Positions 29,116 to 38,850 are shown, counted from the first letter of the stretch. The stretch: 53,830 bases of DNA from Paracoccaceae bacterium (GCA_024742695.1 JANSXY010000026.1:1-53830); one strand, 5' to 3'. The notes: generated by a model not told the origin, from the letters alone. Program-made: numbers and translations.

Positions 29116-30606
29116 ATGAAGACCGTACGCCTGTCCGATGCCGACAACGTCGTCACCGCCGTCGAACAGTTGAAGATCGGCGAGGCGGGGGCGACGCAGC
29201 TGATCCCGCGCGGCCACAAGATGGCGACCGAGGCGATCGCGAAGGGTGGGCGCGTGGTGAAGTATGCCCAGACCATCGGCTATGCCGCCGAACCGATCCC
29301 CGCCGGCGCGCATGTCCATACCCACAACCTCGAATTCCGCGCGGTCGAGGCCGACTACGCCTTCTCGACCAACCTGCGCCCGGTCGCGCCCGCCACCCGG
29401 ATCGACACGTTCCGCGGCTACCGCCGCCCCACCGGCCGGGTCGGCACCCGCAACTACATCGCGGTGCTGACCTCGGTGAACTGTTCGGCGACGGCGGCGC
29501 GGATGATCGCCGATCACTTCACCGCCGACCGCCTCGCCGCCTATCCCAATGTCGATGGCGTGGCGGCCTTCGTCCACGGGACGGGCTGCGGGATGGCCGG
29601 CTCCGGCGACGGGTTCGAGGCGCTGCAGCGGGTGATGTGGGGCTATGCCCGCAACCCCAACGTGGGCGCCGTGCTGATGGCGGGCCTCGGCTGCGAGATG
29701 AACCAGATCGACTGGCTGGTCGAGGCCTATGGCCTGACCCCCGGCCCGCTGTTCCAGACGATGAACATCCAGGACGTCGGCGGGCTGCGCAAGACGGTGG
29801 AACTGGGCATCGCGAAGATCGAGGCGATGCTGCCCCTGGTCAACGAGGCCCGGCGCGAGGATTGCCCGGCCTCGGAACTGATGATCGCGCTGCAATGCGG
29901 CGGGTCGGATGCGTGGTCGGGGATCACCGCGAACCCCGCCGTCGGTCACGCCTGCGACCTGCTGGTGGCGCAGGGCGGCACCGGGGTGCTGGCCGAGACG
30001 CCCGAGATCTACGGCGCCGAGCACCTGCTGACCGCCCGCGCCGCGACCCGCGAGATCGGCGAGAAACTGATCGACCTGATCCGCTGGTGGGAGGATTACA
30101 CCGCCCGCAACCGCGGCTCGATGGACAACAACCCCTCGCCCGGCAACAAGAAGGGCGGGCTGACCACGATCCTTGAAAAATCGCTGGGCGCGGCGGCGAA
30201 GGGCGGCACCACGCCGCTGACCGGCGTCTACAAGTACGCCGAACCGGTGACGGCGAAGGGCTTCGTCTTCATGGACAGCCCGGGCTACGATCCGGCCTCC
30301 GTCACCGGGCAGATCGCCTCGGGCTGCAACCTTGTCTGTTTCACCACCGGCCGCGGATCGGCCTTCGGCGCCAAGCCCAGCCCCTCGATGAAGGTCGCCA
30401 CCAATTCCGAGCTTTACGCCAGGATGACCGAGGACATGGATATCGACGCCGGCCGCATCCTCACCGGCGCGGCCACGGTCGAAGAGGTCGGGCGCGAGAT
30501 CTACGGGATGTGGCTGCGCATGGCCTCGGGCGAGATGTCGAAATCCGAGGCGCAGGGGCTGGGGGACTACGAATTCGTGCCCTGGCAGATCGGGGCGGTG
30601 ATGTGA
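29116..30606 (+). CDS. UxaA-family altronate (sugar-acid) dehydratase
   Basis: Iron-dependent dehydratase that converts an aldonate to its 2-keto-3-deoxy form; 496 residues, the UxaA length. The N-terminal SAF domain at about 1-95 includes AAEPIPAGAHVHTHNLEF, and the catalytic domain starts near GYRRPTGRVGTRNYIAVL. Conserved cysteines and glutamates occur in VHGTGCGMAGSGDGFE, AGLGCEMNQIDW and ALQCGGSDAWSGITANP. UxaB and UxaC are missing, so D-altronate from galacturonate isomerisation is not the obvious substrate. Relatives act on other aldonates including L-fuconate type acids, which would fit the SDR at 32567 and the FAH hydrolase at 22743. Confidence 0.9.
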   Translation: MKTVRLSDADNVVTAVEQLKIGEAGATQLIPRGHKMATEAIAKGGRVVKYAQTIGYAAEPIPAGAHVHTHNLEFRAVEADYAFSTNLRPVAPATRIDTFRGYRRPTGRVGTRNYIAVLTSVNCSATAARMIADHFTADRLAAYPNVDGVAAFVHGTGCGMAGSGDGFEALQRVMWGYARNPNVGAVLMAGLGCEMNQIDWLVEAYGLTPGPLFQTMNIQDVGGLRKTVELGIAKIEAMLPLVNEARREDCPASELMIALQCGGSDAWSGITANPAVGHACDLLVAQGGTGVLAETPEIYGAEHLLTARAATREIGEKLIDLIRWWEDYTARNRGSMDNNPSPGNKKGGLTTILEKSLGAAAKGGTTPLTGVYKYAEPVTAKGFVFMDSPGYDPASVTGQIASGCNLVCFTTGRGSAFGAKPSPSMKVATNSELYARMTEDMDIDAGRILTGAATVEEVGREIYGMWLRMASGEMSKSEAQGLGDYEFVPWQIGAVM

Positions 30607-31667
30607 CGGCGCCGCTGCCCCTGTGCATCATCGGCGCTGGCCTTGTCGGGCTGCGGCATGCCGAGGTCGCCGCGGCCTCGCCCCGGATCGACCTGACCGC
30701 GGTGGTGGAGCCCGATCCGGCGCGCCGCGCCGCCCTGCGCGATAGCGGGCTGCCGTCGGTCGCCGACCTGTCGCAGGTGCCCGGCCACACCCGCGCCGCG
30801 GTCGTCGCCACGCCGACGCCGGCACATCTGGAAACCGCACGCGCGGCATTGGCCCTCGGCTGGCCGCTGATCGTGGAAAAGCCGCTGGCCGACACGCTCG
30901 ACAACGCCCGCGCGCTGATCGCCGCGGCCGACGCCGCGGGGCTGCCGCTGTTCACCGGGCATCATCGCCGCTGCCACCCGTTCGTCGCCGCCGCCCGCGA
31001 GGCGCTGGGCCGGATCGGCGCGCCGGTGGCCGTGCAGGGGCTCTGGTCGCTCAGGAAGCATGACGCCTACTACGAGGTGCCGTGGCGCACCCGCCCCGGC
31101 GCGGGGCCGCTGATGACCAATCTCAGCCACGAGATCGACCTCCTGGGCCACCTGTTCGGCCGGGTGGCCGAGGTTTCGGCGCTGAGTTCCAACGCCCGGC
31201 GCGGGCTGGCGATCGAGGATACCGCCGCCATGGCGCTGCGATTCGACAACGGCGCGCTCGGCTCGATCCTGATGTCGGATGCCGGCGCCTCGCCCTGGTC
31301 GTTCGAAGCCGCCACGGGCGAGAACCCGACGATCGCCGCCTCGGGCGAGGACTACCTGCGCTTCACCGGCACCGAGGGCGCGCTGGCTTTCCCCTCGCTC
31401 ACCGCATGGGGGCGGTCCGGCCCCGGCGAGATCGAGTGGAGCAAGCCGTTGGCGCGCAGCGCCGGCGCGGCCTTCGCCCGCATCGACCCGCTGCGCGCGC
31501 AGGTGGAACGGTTCGCCGCCGTCGTCGCGGGCGGGGAAGACGACACGCTGTGCACCGGGCCCGAGGGCCGCGATGCCCTTGAAATGACCCTGGCCACCGC
31601 GCTGTCGGCCGCAACCGGAACCCGCATCGCGCGCGGCACGGTTCCGGGCGATTATGACGGAACCTGA
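30603..31667 (+). CDS. Gfo/Idh/MocA-family oxidoreductase
   Basis: NAD(P)-dependent sugar or cyclitol dehydrogenase-like protein of 354 residues. The GTG start at 30603 overlaps the uxaA stop by 4 bases (GTGA). The Rossmann glycine motif is LCIIGAGLVGLRHAEVAA, the family element VEKPLADTL is near residue 97, and the probable active-site region includes NLSHEIDLLGHLFG near 177. Its position between uxaA and a beta-hydroxyacid dehydrogenase suggests it oxidises the parent sugar or a derivative. The substrate is not readable. Confidence 0.88.
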   Translation: MTAPLPLCIIGAGLVGLRHAEVAAASPRIDLTAVVEPDPARRAALRDSGLPSVADLSQVPGHTRAAVVATPTPAHLETARAALALGWPLIVEKPLADTLDNARALIAAADAAGLPLFTGHHRRCHPFVAAAREALGRIGAPVAVQGLWSLRKHDAYYEVPWRTRPGAGPLMTNLSHEIDLLGHLFGRVAEVSALSSNARRGLAIEDTAAMALRFDNGALGSILMSDAGASPWSFEAATGENPTIAASGEDYLRFTGTEGALAFPSLTAWGRSGPGEIEWSKPLARSAGAAFARIDPLRAQVERFAAVVAGGEDDTLCTGPEGRDALEMTLATALSAATGTRIARGTVPGDYDGT

Positions 31668-31679
31668 AAGGAGGCACGG

Positions 31680-32570
31680 ATGACGCAGCCGCATATCGGA
31701 TTCATCGGCCTCGGCCTCATGGGCCGGGCGATGGTGGAATGCCTTCAGGGCGCTGGCTACGGGCTTACCGTTCTGGGCCACCGCGACCGCAGCGGGATCG
31801 AGGCGGCGCTGGCCCGCGACGCGACCGAGGCGGCGACGGCCCGCGACCTCGCCGCGGCCAGCGACATCGTGATGATCTGCATGGGCACGTCCGAGCAGGT
31901 CGAAAGCCGCGTCTATGGCGAGAACGGCGTGCTGGCGGGTACGCGGGCGGGGCAGGTGGTGATCGATTTCGGCACCTCGCTGCCCGCCTCGACGCTGAAG
32001 ATCGGCGCGGCGCTGGCGGACAAGGGCGCGATCTATCTGGACGCGCCGCTTGGCCGGACACCGGCGCACGCGAAGGACGGCAAGCTCAACATCATGGCTG
32101 CCGGCGACCGGGCGGCCTTCGACAGGGTCAGGCCGGTGCTCGACACACTGGGCGAGAACGTCTTTCACCTCGGCGCTCTGGGCAACGGCCACACGATCAA
32201 GCTGATCAACAATTTCTACGCCATGACCACCGCGATGGCGATGTCCGAGGCCTTTGCGATGGCCGATGCCGCCGGGATCGAGCGGCAGGCGCTGTACGGT
32301 GTTCTGGCCGCCGGGCCGAACCATTCGGGGATGATGGACTTCATCCGCAACTACGCGATCGACGGGCGGATCGACCTTGCCTTCTCGGTCGCGAACGCGG
32401 CCAAGGACGTGGGCTATTATGCGCAGATGGCCGAAGACCTGGCGCGCCACAGCCGGATGTCCGGTGCGGCGCTGGCGACGCTGCGCGAGGCGCGCGACGG
32501 CGGCGCGGGCGATCTTCTGGTGCCGCAGATGGTCGACTGGATGGCAAAGCATCTGGGAGAGAAAGCATGA
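31680..32570 (+). CDS. Beta-hydroxyacid dehydrogenase (HIBADH)-family NAD(P) protein A
   Basis: 6-phosphogluconate-dehydrogenase-like enzyme of 296 residues. The cofactor motif is FIGLGLMGRAMVECL, the substrate loop is DAPLGRTPAHAKDGKLNIM, and the catalytic lysine lies in GNGHTIKLINNFYAM near residue 167. A GGAGG sits 7 bases before the ATG. It is related to the protein at 42075; both carry DAPLGRTP where many family members have DAPVSGG, suggesting a shared subfamily. The stop overlaps the next ATG (ATGA). Confidence 0.88.
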   Translation: MTQPHIGFIGLGLMGRAMVECLQGAGYGLTVLGHRDRSGIEAALARDATEAATARDLAAASDIVMICMGTSEQVESRVYGENGVLAGTRAGQVVIDFGTSLPASTLKIGAALADKGAIYLDAPLGRTPAHAKDGKLNIMAAGDRAAFDRVRPVLDTLGENVFHLGALGNGHTIKLINNFYAMTTAMAMSEAFAMADAAGIERQALYGVLAAGPNHSGMMDFIRNYAIDGRIDLAFSVANAAKDVGYYAQMAEDLARHSRMSGAALATLREARDGGAGDLLVPQMVDWMAKHLGEKA

Positions 32571-33292
32571 GACTGGCAGGCAAGCGCGCCTTCGTCACCG
32601 CCGCGGGCCAGGGCATCGGCCGCGCCATCGCCACGGCCTATCTGCGCGAAGGCGCGCAGGTCACGGCGACCGACATCCGGCCGGCCCTGCTGGACGGGCT
32701 CGACGGAGCGGAACGGTTCGGGCTCGACGTGACCGACAGGGCGGCGCTGACCGCGGCGATCGGCGCCGCGGCGCCCGACATCCTGGTGAATTGCGCGGGC
32801 TTCGTGCATGCCGGCACGATCCTCGAGGCGACGGACGCGGATTTCGACTTCGCCTTCGGCCTGAACGTGCGCGCGCAGTTCCACGCTATGCAGGCCGCGA
32901 TCCCCGGCATGCTGGAACGCGGCGGCGGATCGATCGTCAACATCGCCTCGGTCGCAAGCTCGATCATCGCGGCGCCGAACCGCTGCGTCTACGGCGCCTC
33001 GAAGGCCGCGGTGATCGGCCTGACGAAATCGGTGGCGATCGATTTCGTCACCCGCGGCATCCGGGTGAACGCGATCTGCCCCGGCACGGTCGACAGCCCC
33101 TCGCTGCACGACCGTTTGAGCGCGACGGGCGACTACGAGGCCGCGCGCAAGGCCTTCATCGCCCGGCAGCCGATGGGCCGGATCGGCACGCCCGAGGAGA
33201 TCGCGCACCTGGCGGTCTACCTCGGTTCGGACGAATCCGCCTTCACCACGGGACAGGCCCATGTCATCGACGGGGGCTGGGCGGCGGGCTGA
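32567..33292 (+). CDS. SDR dehydrogenase, probable 2-keto-3-deoxy-L-sugar-acid 4-dehydrogenase
   Basis: Short-chain dehydrogenase of 241 residues. It has the cofactor motif TAAGQGIGRAIA, the acidic NAD-selecting residue in TATDIRPALL, NCAG, the active-site S in NIASVASS, and YGASK. The C-terminal MGRIGTPEEIAHLAVYLGSD and FTTGQAHVIDGGWAAG resemble 2-keto-3-deoxy-L-fuconate and L-rhamnonate dehydrogenases. Such an enzyme would give the 2,4-diketo acid cleaved by the FAH hydrolase at 22743. It is coupled by ATGA to the preceding gene and 3 bases before the transporter. Confidence 0.85.
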   Translation: MRLAGKRAFVTAAGQGIGRAIATAYLREGAQVTATDIRPALLDGLDGAERFGLDVTDRAALTAAIGAAAPDILVNCAGFVHAGTILEATDADFDFAFGLNVRAQFHAMQAAIPGMLERGGGSIVNIASVASSIIAAPNRCVYGASKAAVIGLTKSVAIDFVTRGIRVNAICPGTVDSPSLHDRLSATGDYEAARKAFIARQPMGRIGTPEEIAHLAVYLGSDESAFTTGQAHVIDGGWAAG

Positions 33293-33295
33293 GGC

Positions 33296-34198
33296 ATGGC
33301 GATCGCAACGCCAAGGGAGGAACGGGCCGGTGCCGGGGTTCTCGTCATGGCGCTGGCGGTGGTGTTTTTCACCTGCATCGACACCACCGCGAAATGGCTG
33401 ATCCTTGGCGGTCTGCCGGTCCTGCAGGTGGTCTTCGCCCGCTATCTCGGCCATCTCGTCGTCGCCGTCGCGCTTTACCTGCCGCAGGAGGGGCTGGGAA
33501 TCTTCCGCTCCAACCGGCCATGGCAGCAGCTTCTGCGCTCGGGTTTCCTGATGGGCGGGACGATGCTCAACTTCGCGGCGCTGCAACATCTGCCGATCAC
33601 GGTCACGACCACGATCATGTTCGCCAGCCCGATCCTCATCACCCTGCTGGCGATCCCGATCCTGGGCGAGACGGTCGGCATCCGCCGGATCATCGCGGTC
33701 TGCACCGGCTTCCTGGGCGTCGTCGTGGTGATCCAGCCCTGGGGGGCGGAGTTTCACCCGGCGATGTTCTACAGCCTCGGCGCGCTCTGCATGGCCTCGT
33801 TGTATTTTATCATGACCCGGCTTCTGGCGGGGGTGGAGGGCAACTCCACGCAACAGATCTGGTCGAGCGCGGTGGCCGCCGTGGCGCTTCTGCCTTTCGC
33901 GGTCGCCGGCTGGGACTGGCCCGAGCAGCCGCTGCAATGGCTGATGCTGTGCCTGATCGGCGTGTTCGGCGCGCTGGGCCATATCTGCGCGACAATCGCG
34001 CATCGCTGGGCCGATGCCTCGCTCTTGGCGCCGGTGGTCTATATCCAGGTGTTCCTCGCCGCGCTGGCCGGGATCCTCGTCTTCGCCACCTGGCCCACGG
34101 TCTGGACGCTGGGCGGCGGCGCGATCATCATCGCCGCCGGCCTCTACATCTGGCACCGGGAACGGCAAAGGGGCCGCGCGGCCGATCAGTCCTCGTAG
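33296..34198 (+). CDS. EamA/DMT-family transporter
   Basis: Ten-segment inner-membrane transporter of 300 residues with two EamA repeats (VVFFTCIDTTAKWLILGG and TTIMFASPILITLLAIPILG in the first; GALGHICATIAHRWADASLL and YIQVFLAALAGILVFATWPT in the second). The C-terminal cytosolic end is Arg-rich. It is the last gene of the dctP-to-DMT run. The 3' end overlaps the convergent udh gene by 13 bases. It may export an overflow intermediate or import a second substrate. Confidence 0.87.
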   Translation: MAIATPREERAGAGVLVMALAVVFFTCIDTTAKWLILGGLPVLQVVFARYLGHLVVAVALYLPQEGLGIFRSNRPWQQLLRSGFLMGGTMLNFAALQHLPITVTTTIMFASPILITLLAIPILGETVGIRRIIAVCTGFLGVVVVIQPWGAEFHPAMFYSLGALCMASLYFIMTRLLAGVEGNSTQQIWSSAVAAVALLPFAVAGWDWPEQPLQWLMLCLIGVFGALGHICATIAHRWADASLLAPVVYIQVFLAALAGILVFATWPTVWTLGGGAIIIAAGLYIWHRERQRGRAADQSS

Positions 34199-34980
34199 TG
34201 GCCGGCCTTGGCGAAACCGCCGCCCTGGAACTTCACCGCCGGATCGTCGGGATCGCCGGGCACGAAATCGGCGAATTTCGCCGCGAACCGCTCGGACGAA
34301 TCCTGCGGTTGCCAGCCGAGATAGGCGGCCTTGCCGTTGTCCCACCAGCTTTCGCGGTTGTTCGACACGCCGTAGACCACCGGGCAGCCCAGCCGCGGCA
34401 CCGTCAGCATCGTCCCGATCAGCCGCAGCATGTCGCGGTCGCTCATCCAGGTGGCCATCATCCGCCGGTCCTTGGGTTCGGGAAAGCACGAGCCGATGCG
34501 CAGCAGCAGGCTCTCGATCCCGAATTTCAGCCAGTAGTATTTCGCCAGCGCCTCGCCGTAGGCCTTGGACACGCCGTAGAGGCTGTCAGGCCGGATCTCG
34601 GCCTCGGCGTCGATCCGGGATTCCCGAGGATGAAAGCCGATCACGTGGTTGGAACTGGCGAACAGGATCCGCTTCACCCCGGCCTTCCGCGCCGCCTCGT
34701 AGAGGTTGTAGGTGCCCTTGACGTTGATCTCGTGAATCAGGTCGGCGCGGTTCTCGGTGGAAATGCCGCCGAAATGCAGGATCGCGTCCATGCCCGCCAC
34801 GACGCGCGCCACCGCCTCGAAATCGGTCAGGTCGGCCATCGCCCAATCCTCGCCCGCCGCGGGCGGCACCTGCGGATCGGTCACGTCGCTCAGCCGCAGC
34901 CGGACGCCCAGTTCCGGCAGCAGCGGTCGCAGGAGTGTGCCGATCCCGCCCGCGGCGCCGGTCATCAGAACCTGCTGCAT
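34186..34980 (-). CDS. udh: Uronate dehydrogenase
   Basis: NAD-dependent oxidation of galacturonate or glucuronate to the aldarolactone. It has 264 residues, the same as the Agrobacterium enzyme, which it closely resembles across its length: MTGAAGGIGTLLRP, DAILHFGGISTE, KGTYNLYEAARKAGVKRILF, ASSNHVIGFHP, the catalytic SDR tyrosine and lysine in DSLYGVSKAYGE, and VRFQGG-like VKFQGGGFAK at the end. It is divergent from gci, as the two steps are linked chemically. No GntR core palindrome lies in the shared promoter; a different palindrome does. Confidence 0.93.
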   Translation of the reverse strand: MQQVLMTGAAGGIGTLLRPLLPELGVRLRLSDVTDPQVPPAAGEDWAMADLTDFEAVARVVAGMDAILHFGGISTENRADLIHEINVKGTYNLYEAARKAGVKRILFASSNHVIGFHPRESRIDAEAEIRPDSLYGVSKAYGEALAKYYWLKFGIESLLLRIGSCFPEPKDRRMMATWMSDRDMLRLIGTMLTVPRLGCPVVYGVSNNRESWWDNGKAAYLGWQPQDSSERFAAKFADFVPGDPDDPAVKFQGGGFAKAGHYED

Positions 34981-34999
34981 CCCGCTCTCTCCCCAGTCA

Positions 35000-35018
35000 T
35001 GCTAGGATCAGACTAGCA
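35000..35018. promoter_or_regulatory. Palindrome between udh and gci
   Basis: TGCTAG-N7-CTAGCA, with perfect 6-bp arms, in the 65-base divergent gap, 20 bases from the udh start and 28 bases before the gci ATG. It is unlike the TGGTATACCA sites, so a separate regulator is likely. Confidence 0.5.
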
Positions 35019-35045
35019 GCCTGCCCCCCGAACGAAAGGCCCGCC

Positions 35046-36179
35046 ATGAAGATCGCCGAGATTCGCACCCACCTGCTGCACCACCGGCTCGACCAGCCGT
35101 TCCAGAGCGCGTTTTCCACCTTTACCGACCGCTGGGCCTGCCTTGTGGAAATCGTCTGCGACGACGGCACCACGGGCTGGGGTGAATGCCTTGGCCCGGC
35201 CGGCCCGAACGCGGCGACGGTGCAGGCGATGGCGCCGCTGATCCTCGGCCACGATCCGTTGCTGATCGAACCGATCTGGACGCGGATCTACAACCAGTTC
35301 CGCGACCAGGGGCAGCGCGGTCTGGCTGTGACGGCGCAATCGGGGATCGACATCGCGCTGTGGGACATCGCCGGCAAGCACTTCGGCGTGCCCGTTCATG
35401 CCCTTGCCGGCGGGGCCTATCGCGACAGCGTGCCGGCCTATGCCACCGGCGGCTTCCGCCAGCCCGGCCGCGACCGGATCGACGCGCTGGAGGAGGAAAT
35501 GGCGCGGCACGTCGCCGATGGATTCGGCGCGGCGAAGATCAAGATCGGCTACGGCCACGCGATCGACCTGCTGGCGATCCGCGCCGCGCGCGACGTGCTG
35601 GGGCCGGAACGCCGGCTGATGGTGGATGCCAACCACGGCTACGACGCGATCGAGGCGATCCGGCTGGGCCGTGCCGCCGCCGACTACGATCTCGACTGGT
35701 TCGAGGAACCGGTCGTGCCCGAACAGCTCGCCGCCTATCGCGAGGTGCGCGCCGGCCAGCCGATCCCGGTGGCGGGCGGCGAGACATGGCAGGGCCGCGC
35801 CGCCCATGCCGAGGCGATCGCGGCCCGCGCCATCGACATCCTGCAACCCGACGTGGCCGCCTGCGGCGGCATCACCGAGATGCGCAAGATCGCCGCGATG
35901 GCGGAAACCACGGGCATCCGGCTCGTTCCGCATGTCTGGGGGACCGGGATCACGGTCGCCGCCTCGTTGCAGATGCTCGCGATCCTGCCGCCGGTGCCGC
36001 AGCGCCACGCCGCCTCTGACCCGTGGCTGGAATTCGACCGCACCGACAACCCGTTCCGCATGGCGATCCTGGAACAGCCGATCACCTGTCGCGACGGCCG
36101 CGTCACGATCCCGCAGGGTCCGGGGCTGGGGATCGAGATCGACAGGGCGGCGCTGGCCGAATGGTCGGTGCCGGGCTGA
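35046..36179 (+). CDS. gci: D-galactarolactone cycloisomerase-like enolase-superfamily enzyme
   Basis: Mandelate-racemase/muconate-lactonising fold enzyme of 377 residues. It resembles Agrobacterium Gci, which opens galactarolactone to 2-keto-3-deoxy-galactarate. Shared blocks are GWGECLGPAGPNAA, FRDQGQRGLAVTAQSGIDIA, the KxK acid/base in AAKIKIGYG, the metal ligands in VDANHGYD, DWFEEPVVPEQL and VAGGETWQGR, and the C-terminal GPGLGIEIDR. Divergent udh makes its lactone substrate. Galactarate-type products would then need a keto-deoxy-aldarate dehydratase/aldolase; none was recognised with certainty here. Confidence 0.9.
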   Translation: MKIAEIRTHLLHHRLDQPFQSAFSTFTDRWACLVEIVCDDGTTGWGECLGPAGPNAATVQAMAPLILGHDPLLIEPIWTRIYNQFRDQGQRGLAVTAQSGIDIALWDIAGKHFGVPVHALAGGAYRDSVPAYATGGFRQPGRDRIDALEEEMARHVADGFGAAKIKIGYGHAIDLLAIRAARDVLGPERRLMVDANHGYDAIEAIRLGRAAADYDLDWFEEPVVPEQLAAYREVRAGQPIPVAGGETWQGRAAHAEAIAARAIDILQPDVAACGGITEMRKIAAMAETTGIRLVPHVWGTGITVAASLQMLAILPPVPQRHAASDPWLEFDRTDNPFRMAILEQPITCRDGRVTIPQGPGLGIEIDRAALAEWSVPG

Positions 36180-36203
36180 GGCCCGGCGCCGGCGGGGCGT
36201 GGC

Positions 36204-36941
36204 TCAGCCCCGGCCGATGAAGGGCATGTTGGTCGCCATCACGGTCATGAACTGCACGTTCGCCTCCAGCGGCAACGAGGCCATGTGCAGAACCGAACTG
36301 GCCACATGCGCGACATCCATCACCGGCTCCACCGCGATCCGGCCGTCGGCCTGCGGCACGCCCTTGGTCATCTTCGCGGCCATGTCGGTCAGCGCGTTGC
36401 CGATGTCGATCTGGCCGCAGGCGATGTTGTAGGGCCGGCCGTCAAGGCTGATCGACCGCGTCAGCCCGGTGATCGCGTGTTTCGACGCGGTGTAGGGGGC
36501 CGAGCCCCAGCGCGGCACATGCGCCGAGATCGAGCCGTTGTTGATGATCCGCCCGCCCTGCGGATCCTGTGCGCGCATCCGGGCAAAGGCGGCGCGGGCG
36601 CAGATGAACGATCCGGTGACGTTGATGTCGATGCAGCGGCGCCAGTCCTCGACGCTGACCTCGTCGATCGTCGCGCCCAGCGCCGAGACGCCGGCATTGT
36701 TGAACAGCGCGTCGATCCGGCCCCATTCGGCCAGCGCCCGGTCGAAGGCCGCGTCCACCTGCGCCTCGTCGGCCACGTCGCAGGGCAGGGCCAGCGCCGC
36801 CTCGTGCGCGTCGGCCAGCGCGGCGACCGTTTCGGCCGTGCGCCCGACGATGCCCACGCGCCAGCCCGCGGCCAGGAAGGCCTCGGCGCAGGCCTTGCCG
36901 ATGCCGCGCGCCGCGCCGGTGATGATGATCGTCCTTGCCAT
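36204..36941 (-). CDS. SDR-family oxidoreductase
   Basis: Short-chain dehydrogenase of 245 residues from the ATG at 36941, preceded by AGGAG. It has the cofactor motif [24 protein letters not shown], and the catalytic serine and YxxxK in [21 protein letters not shown]. The C-terminal segment is [19 protein letters not shown], in place of the usual DGG-type end. It lies 55 bases downstream of the xylD-like gene on the same strand and so is probably in the regulon of operator site 3. It may oxidise the free sugar or a keto-acid intermediate. Confidence 0.87.
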   Translation of the reverse strand: MARTIIITGAARGIGKACAEAFLAAGWRVGIVGRTAETVAALADAHEAALALPCDVADEAQVDAAFDRALAEWGRIDALFNNAGVSALGATIDEVSVEDWRRCIDINVTGSFICARAAFARMRAQDPQGGRIINNGSISAHVPRWGSAPYTASKHAITGLTRSISLDGRPYNIACGQIDIGNALTDMAAKMTKGVPQADGRIAVEPVMDVAHVASSVLHMASLPLEANVQFMTVMATNMPFIGRG

Positions 36942-36996
36942 TGCCCTTGCTCCTTCCTGTCGCGTTTCCGTCCGGCGAGAAACCGTGGCCCGGCCG

Positions 36997-38778
36997 TCAG
37001 TGATTGTCGCGCGGCAGGGTGCGGCCGATCTTCTGGTAGGCCGTCGCCAGTTCCAGGCAGCCGCCGTCGGCCAACTGGCCGACATGGGTGCGATAGATTT
37101 CCTGCCACGGGGTCTGGTTGACGATCTCGGGCGGGGTCCAGGCGGCGCGGCGGCGCTCCCATTCCTCCGGGTCCACCAGCGCGTCCATCCGGCTGGCGTT
37201 GAGGTCCAGCCGCACCCGGTCGCCGGTCTGCAGATGCGCCAGCCCGCCGCCGACGACCGACTCGGGCGACGCGTTGAGGATCGAGGGGCTTTCCGAGGTG
37301 CCGGACTGGCGCCCGTCGCCCACCGTGGGCAGGTGATTGATGCCGGCCCGGATCAGCGCGTCCGGCGGCTGCATGTTCACCACCTCGGCGCTGCCGGGAT
37401 AGCCCACGCAGCCGACATTGCGGATGAACAGGATCGTGCGCTCGTCAATGCCCAGCGCGGTGTCGTTGATCCGGTCGTGGTAATCCTCGGGCCCTTCGAA
37501 GACCACCGCGCGGGCCTCCAGCACACCCTCGTTGCCCGGCTCCGACAGGAACCGGCGGCGGAAATCCTCGGAGATCACCGAGGTCTTCATCAGCGCCGAG
37601 TCGAACAGGTTTCCGGTCAGCACCTTGAACCCGGCATTGGGGCGCATCGGCGCGTCCCAGGTCTTGATCACATCCGTGTCCTGGCTTTCCCAGCCGGCGA
37701 GGTTGTCGCCCATCGTGGCGCCCGTCGCGGTCATCGCGCCGGCATGGATGCGCCCGGCCTTCATCAACTCGCCCATCACCGCCGGCACCCCGCCGGCGCG
37801 GAAGAAGCTTTCGCCCAGGTACTCGCCGGCAGGCTGCATGTTGACCAGCAGCGGCACGTCGTAGCCCACCGTCTCCCAGTCCTTCACGTTCAACTCCACC
37901 CCGGCATGGCGCGCGACGGCCTGAAGATGCGGCGGCGCGTTGGTCGACCCGCCGATCGCCGCATTGACGACGATCGCGTTCTCGAACGCCGCACGGGTCA
38001 GGATGTCGGAGGGTTTGAGATCGTCCAGAACCATCTGGACGATCCGCTTGCCGGTCTCGTAGGCCATCGCCATGCGCTCGCGGAACGGCGCGGGAATCGC
38101 CGAGTTGCCGGTCAGCGACATGCCCAGCGCCTCGGCCATGGCGTTCATCGTGCTGGCCGTGCCCATCGTGTTGCAGTGCCCCAGCGACGGGGCCGAGGCG
38201 CAGACGCGGCTGATGAACTCCTCGTAGTCGATCTTGCCCTCGGCCAGAAGCCGGCGGCTTTCCCACACGATCATGCCCGACCCGGCGCGCTTGCCCTTCC
38301 ACCAGCCGTCCAGCATCGGCCCGCCATTCAGCGCGATCGCCGGCAGGTCGACCGTCGCCGCGCCCATCAGCATCGCCGGCGTGGTCTTGTCGCAGCCGGT
38401 GGTCAGCACCACGCCGTCGATCGGGTAGCCGTGCAGCACCTCGACGAGGCTGAGATAGGTCAGGTTGCGATCCAGCGCGGCGGTGGGCCGCTTGCCGGTC
38501 TCCTGGATCGGATGGACCGGGAATTCCATCGGGATGCCGCCCGCCTCGCGGATGCCGGCCTTGATCCGATCCATCAGGAAGACGTGGATCTTGTTGCACG
38601 GCGCGATGTCGGAGCCGGTGTTGGCGATGCCGATCACCGGCCTCTCGCCCTGCAACTCCTCGCGGGTGAAGGCCTGATTCTGGTAGCGCTCCAGGTAGAG
38701 CGCGGTCATGCCCGGGTTGTTGGGGTTGTCGAACCACTCCTGCGAGCGGAAGCGCTTGTTGGCGCGCGTGTCGGTCAT
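36997..38778 (-). CDS. IlvD/Edd-family sugar-acid dehydratase (xylonate dehydratase type)
   Basis: Fe-S dehydratase of 593 residues that forms 2-keto-3-deoxy aldonates. It resembles Caulobacter XylD (D-xylonate dehydratase) along its length, for example [40 protein letters not shown] and [20 protein letters not shown]. Cluster cysteines are in [20 protein letters not shown] and [16 protein letters not shown] precedes the ATG at 38778. The XylX-type enzyme at 45663 would act on its product, suggesting a Weimberg-type pentonate route. Arabinonate, xylonate or related acids are all possible substrates. Confidence 0.92.
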   Translation of the reverse strand: MTDTRANKRFRSQEWFDNPNNPGMTALYLERYQNQAFTREELQGERPVIGIANTGSDIAPCNKIHVFLMDRIKAGIREAGGIPMEFPVHPIQETGKRPTAALDRNLTYLSLVEVLHGYPIDGVVLTTGCDKTTPAMLMGAATVDLPAIALNGGPMLDGWWKGKRAGSGMIVWESRRLLAEGKIDYEEFISRVCASAPSLGHCNTMGTASTMNAMAEALGMSLTGNSAIPAPFRERMAMAYETGKRIVQMVLDDLKPSDILTRAAFENAIVVNAAIGGSTNAPPHLQAVARHAGVELNVKDWETVGYDVPLLVNMQPAGEYLGESFFRAGGVPAVMGELMKAGRIHAGAMTATGATMGDNLAGWESQDTDVIKTWDAPMRPNAGFKVLTGNLFDSALMKTSVISEDFRRRFLSEPGNEGVLEARAVVFEGPEDYHDRINDTALGIDERTILFIRNVGCVGYPGSAEVVNMQPPDALIRAGINHLPTVGDGRQSGTSESPSILNASPESVVGGGLAHLQTGDRVRLDLNASRMDALVDPEEWERRRAAWTPPEIVNQTPWQEIYRTHVGQLADGGCLELATAYQKIGRTLPRDNH

Positions 38779-38834
38779 GATCTTCCTCCCTTGGGCGCGC
38801 CGGCAGGGCCGCACGTCCTTGTGACAGGCTTCCA

Positions 38835-38850
38835 ATTTGGTATACCAAAT
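38835..38850. promoter_or_regulatory. GntR operator site 3
   Basis: ATTTGGTATACCAAAT, a perfect 16-base palindrome centred 64 bases before the xylD-like start and 42 bases before the divergent exported-protein gene. The core is identical to the sites near gntR. Confidence 0.82.
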
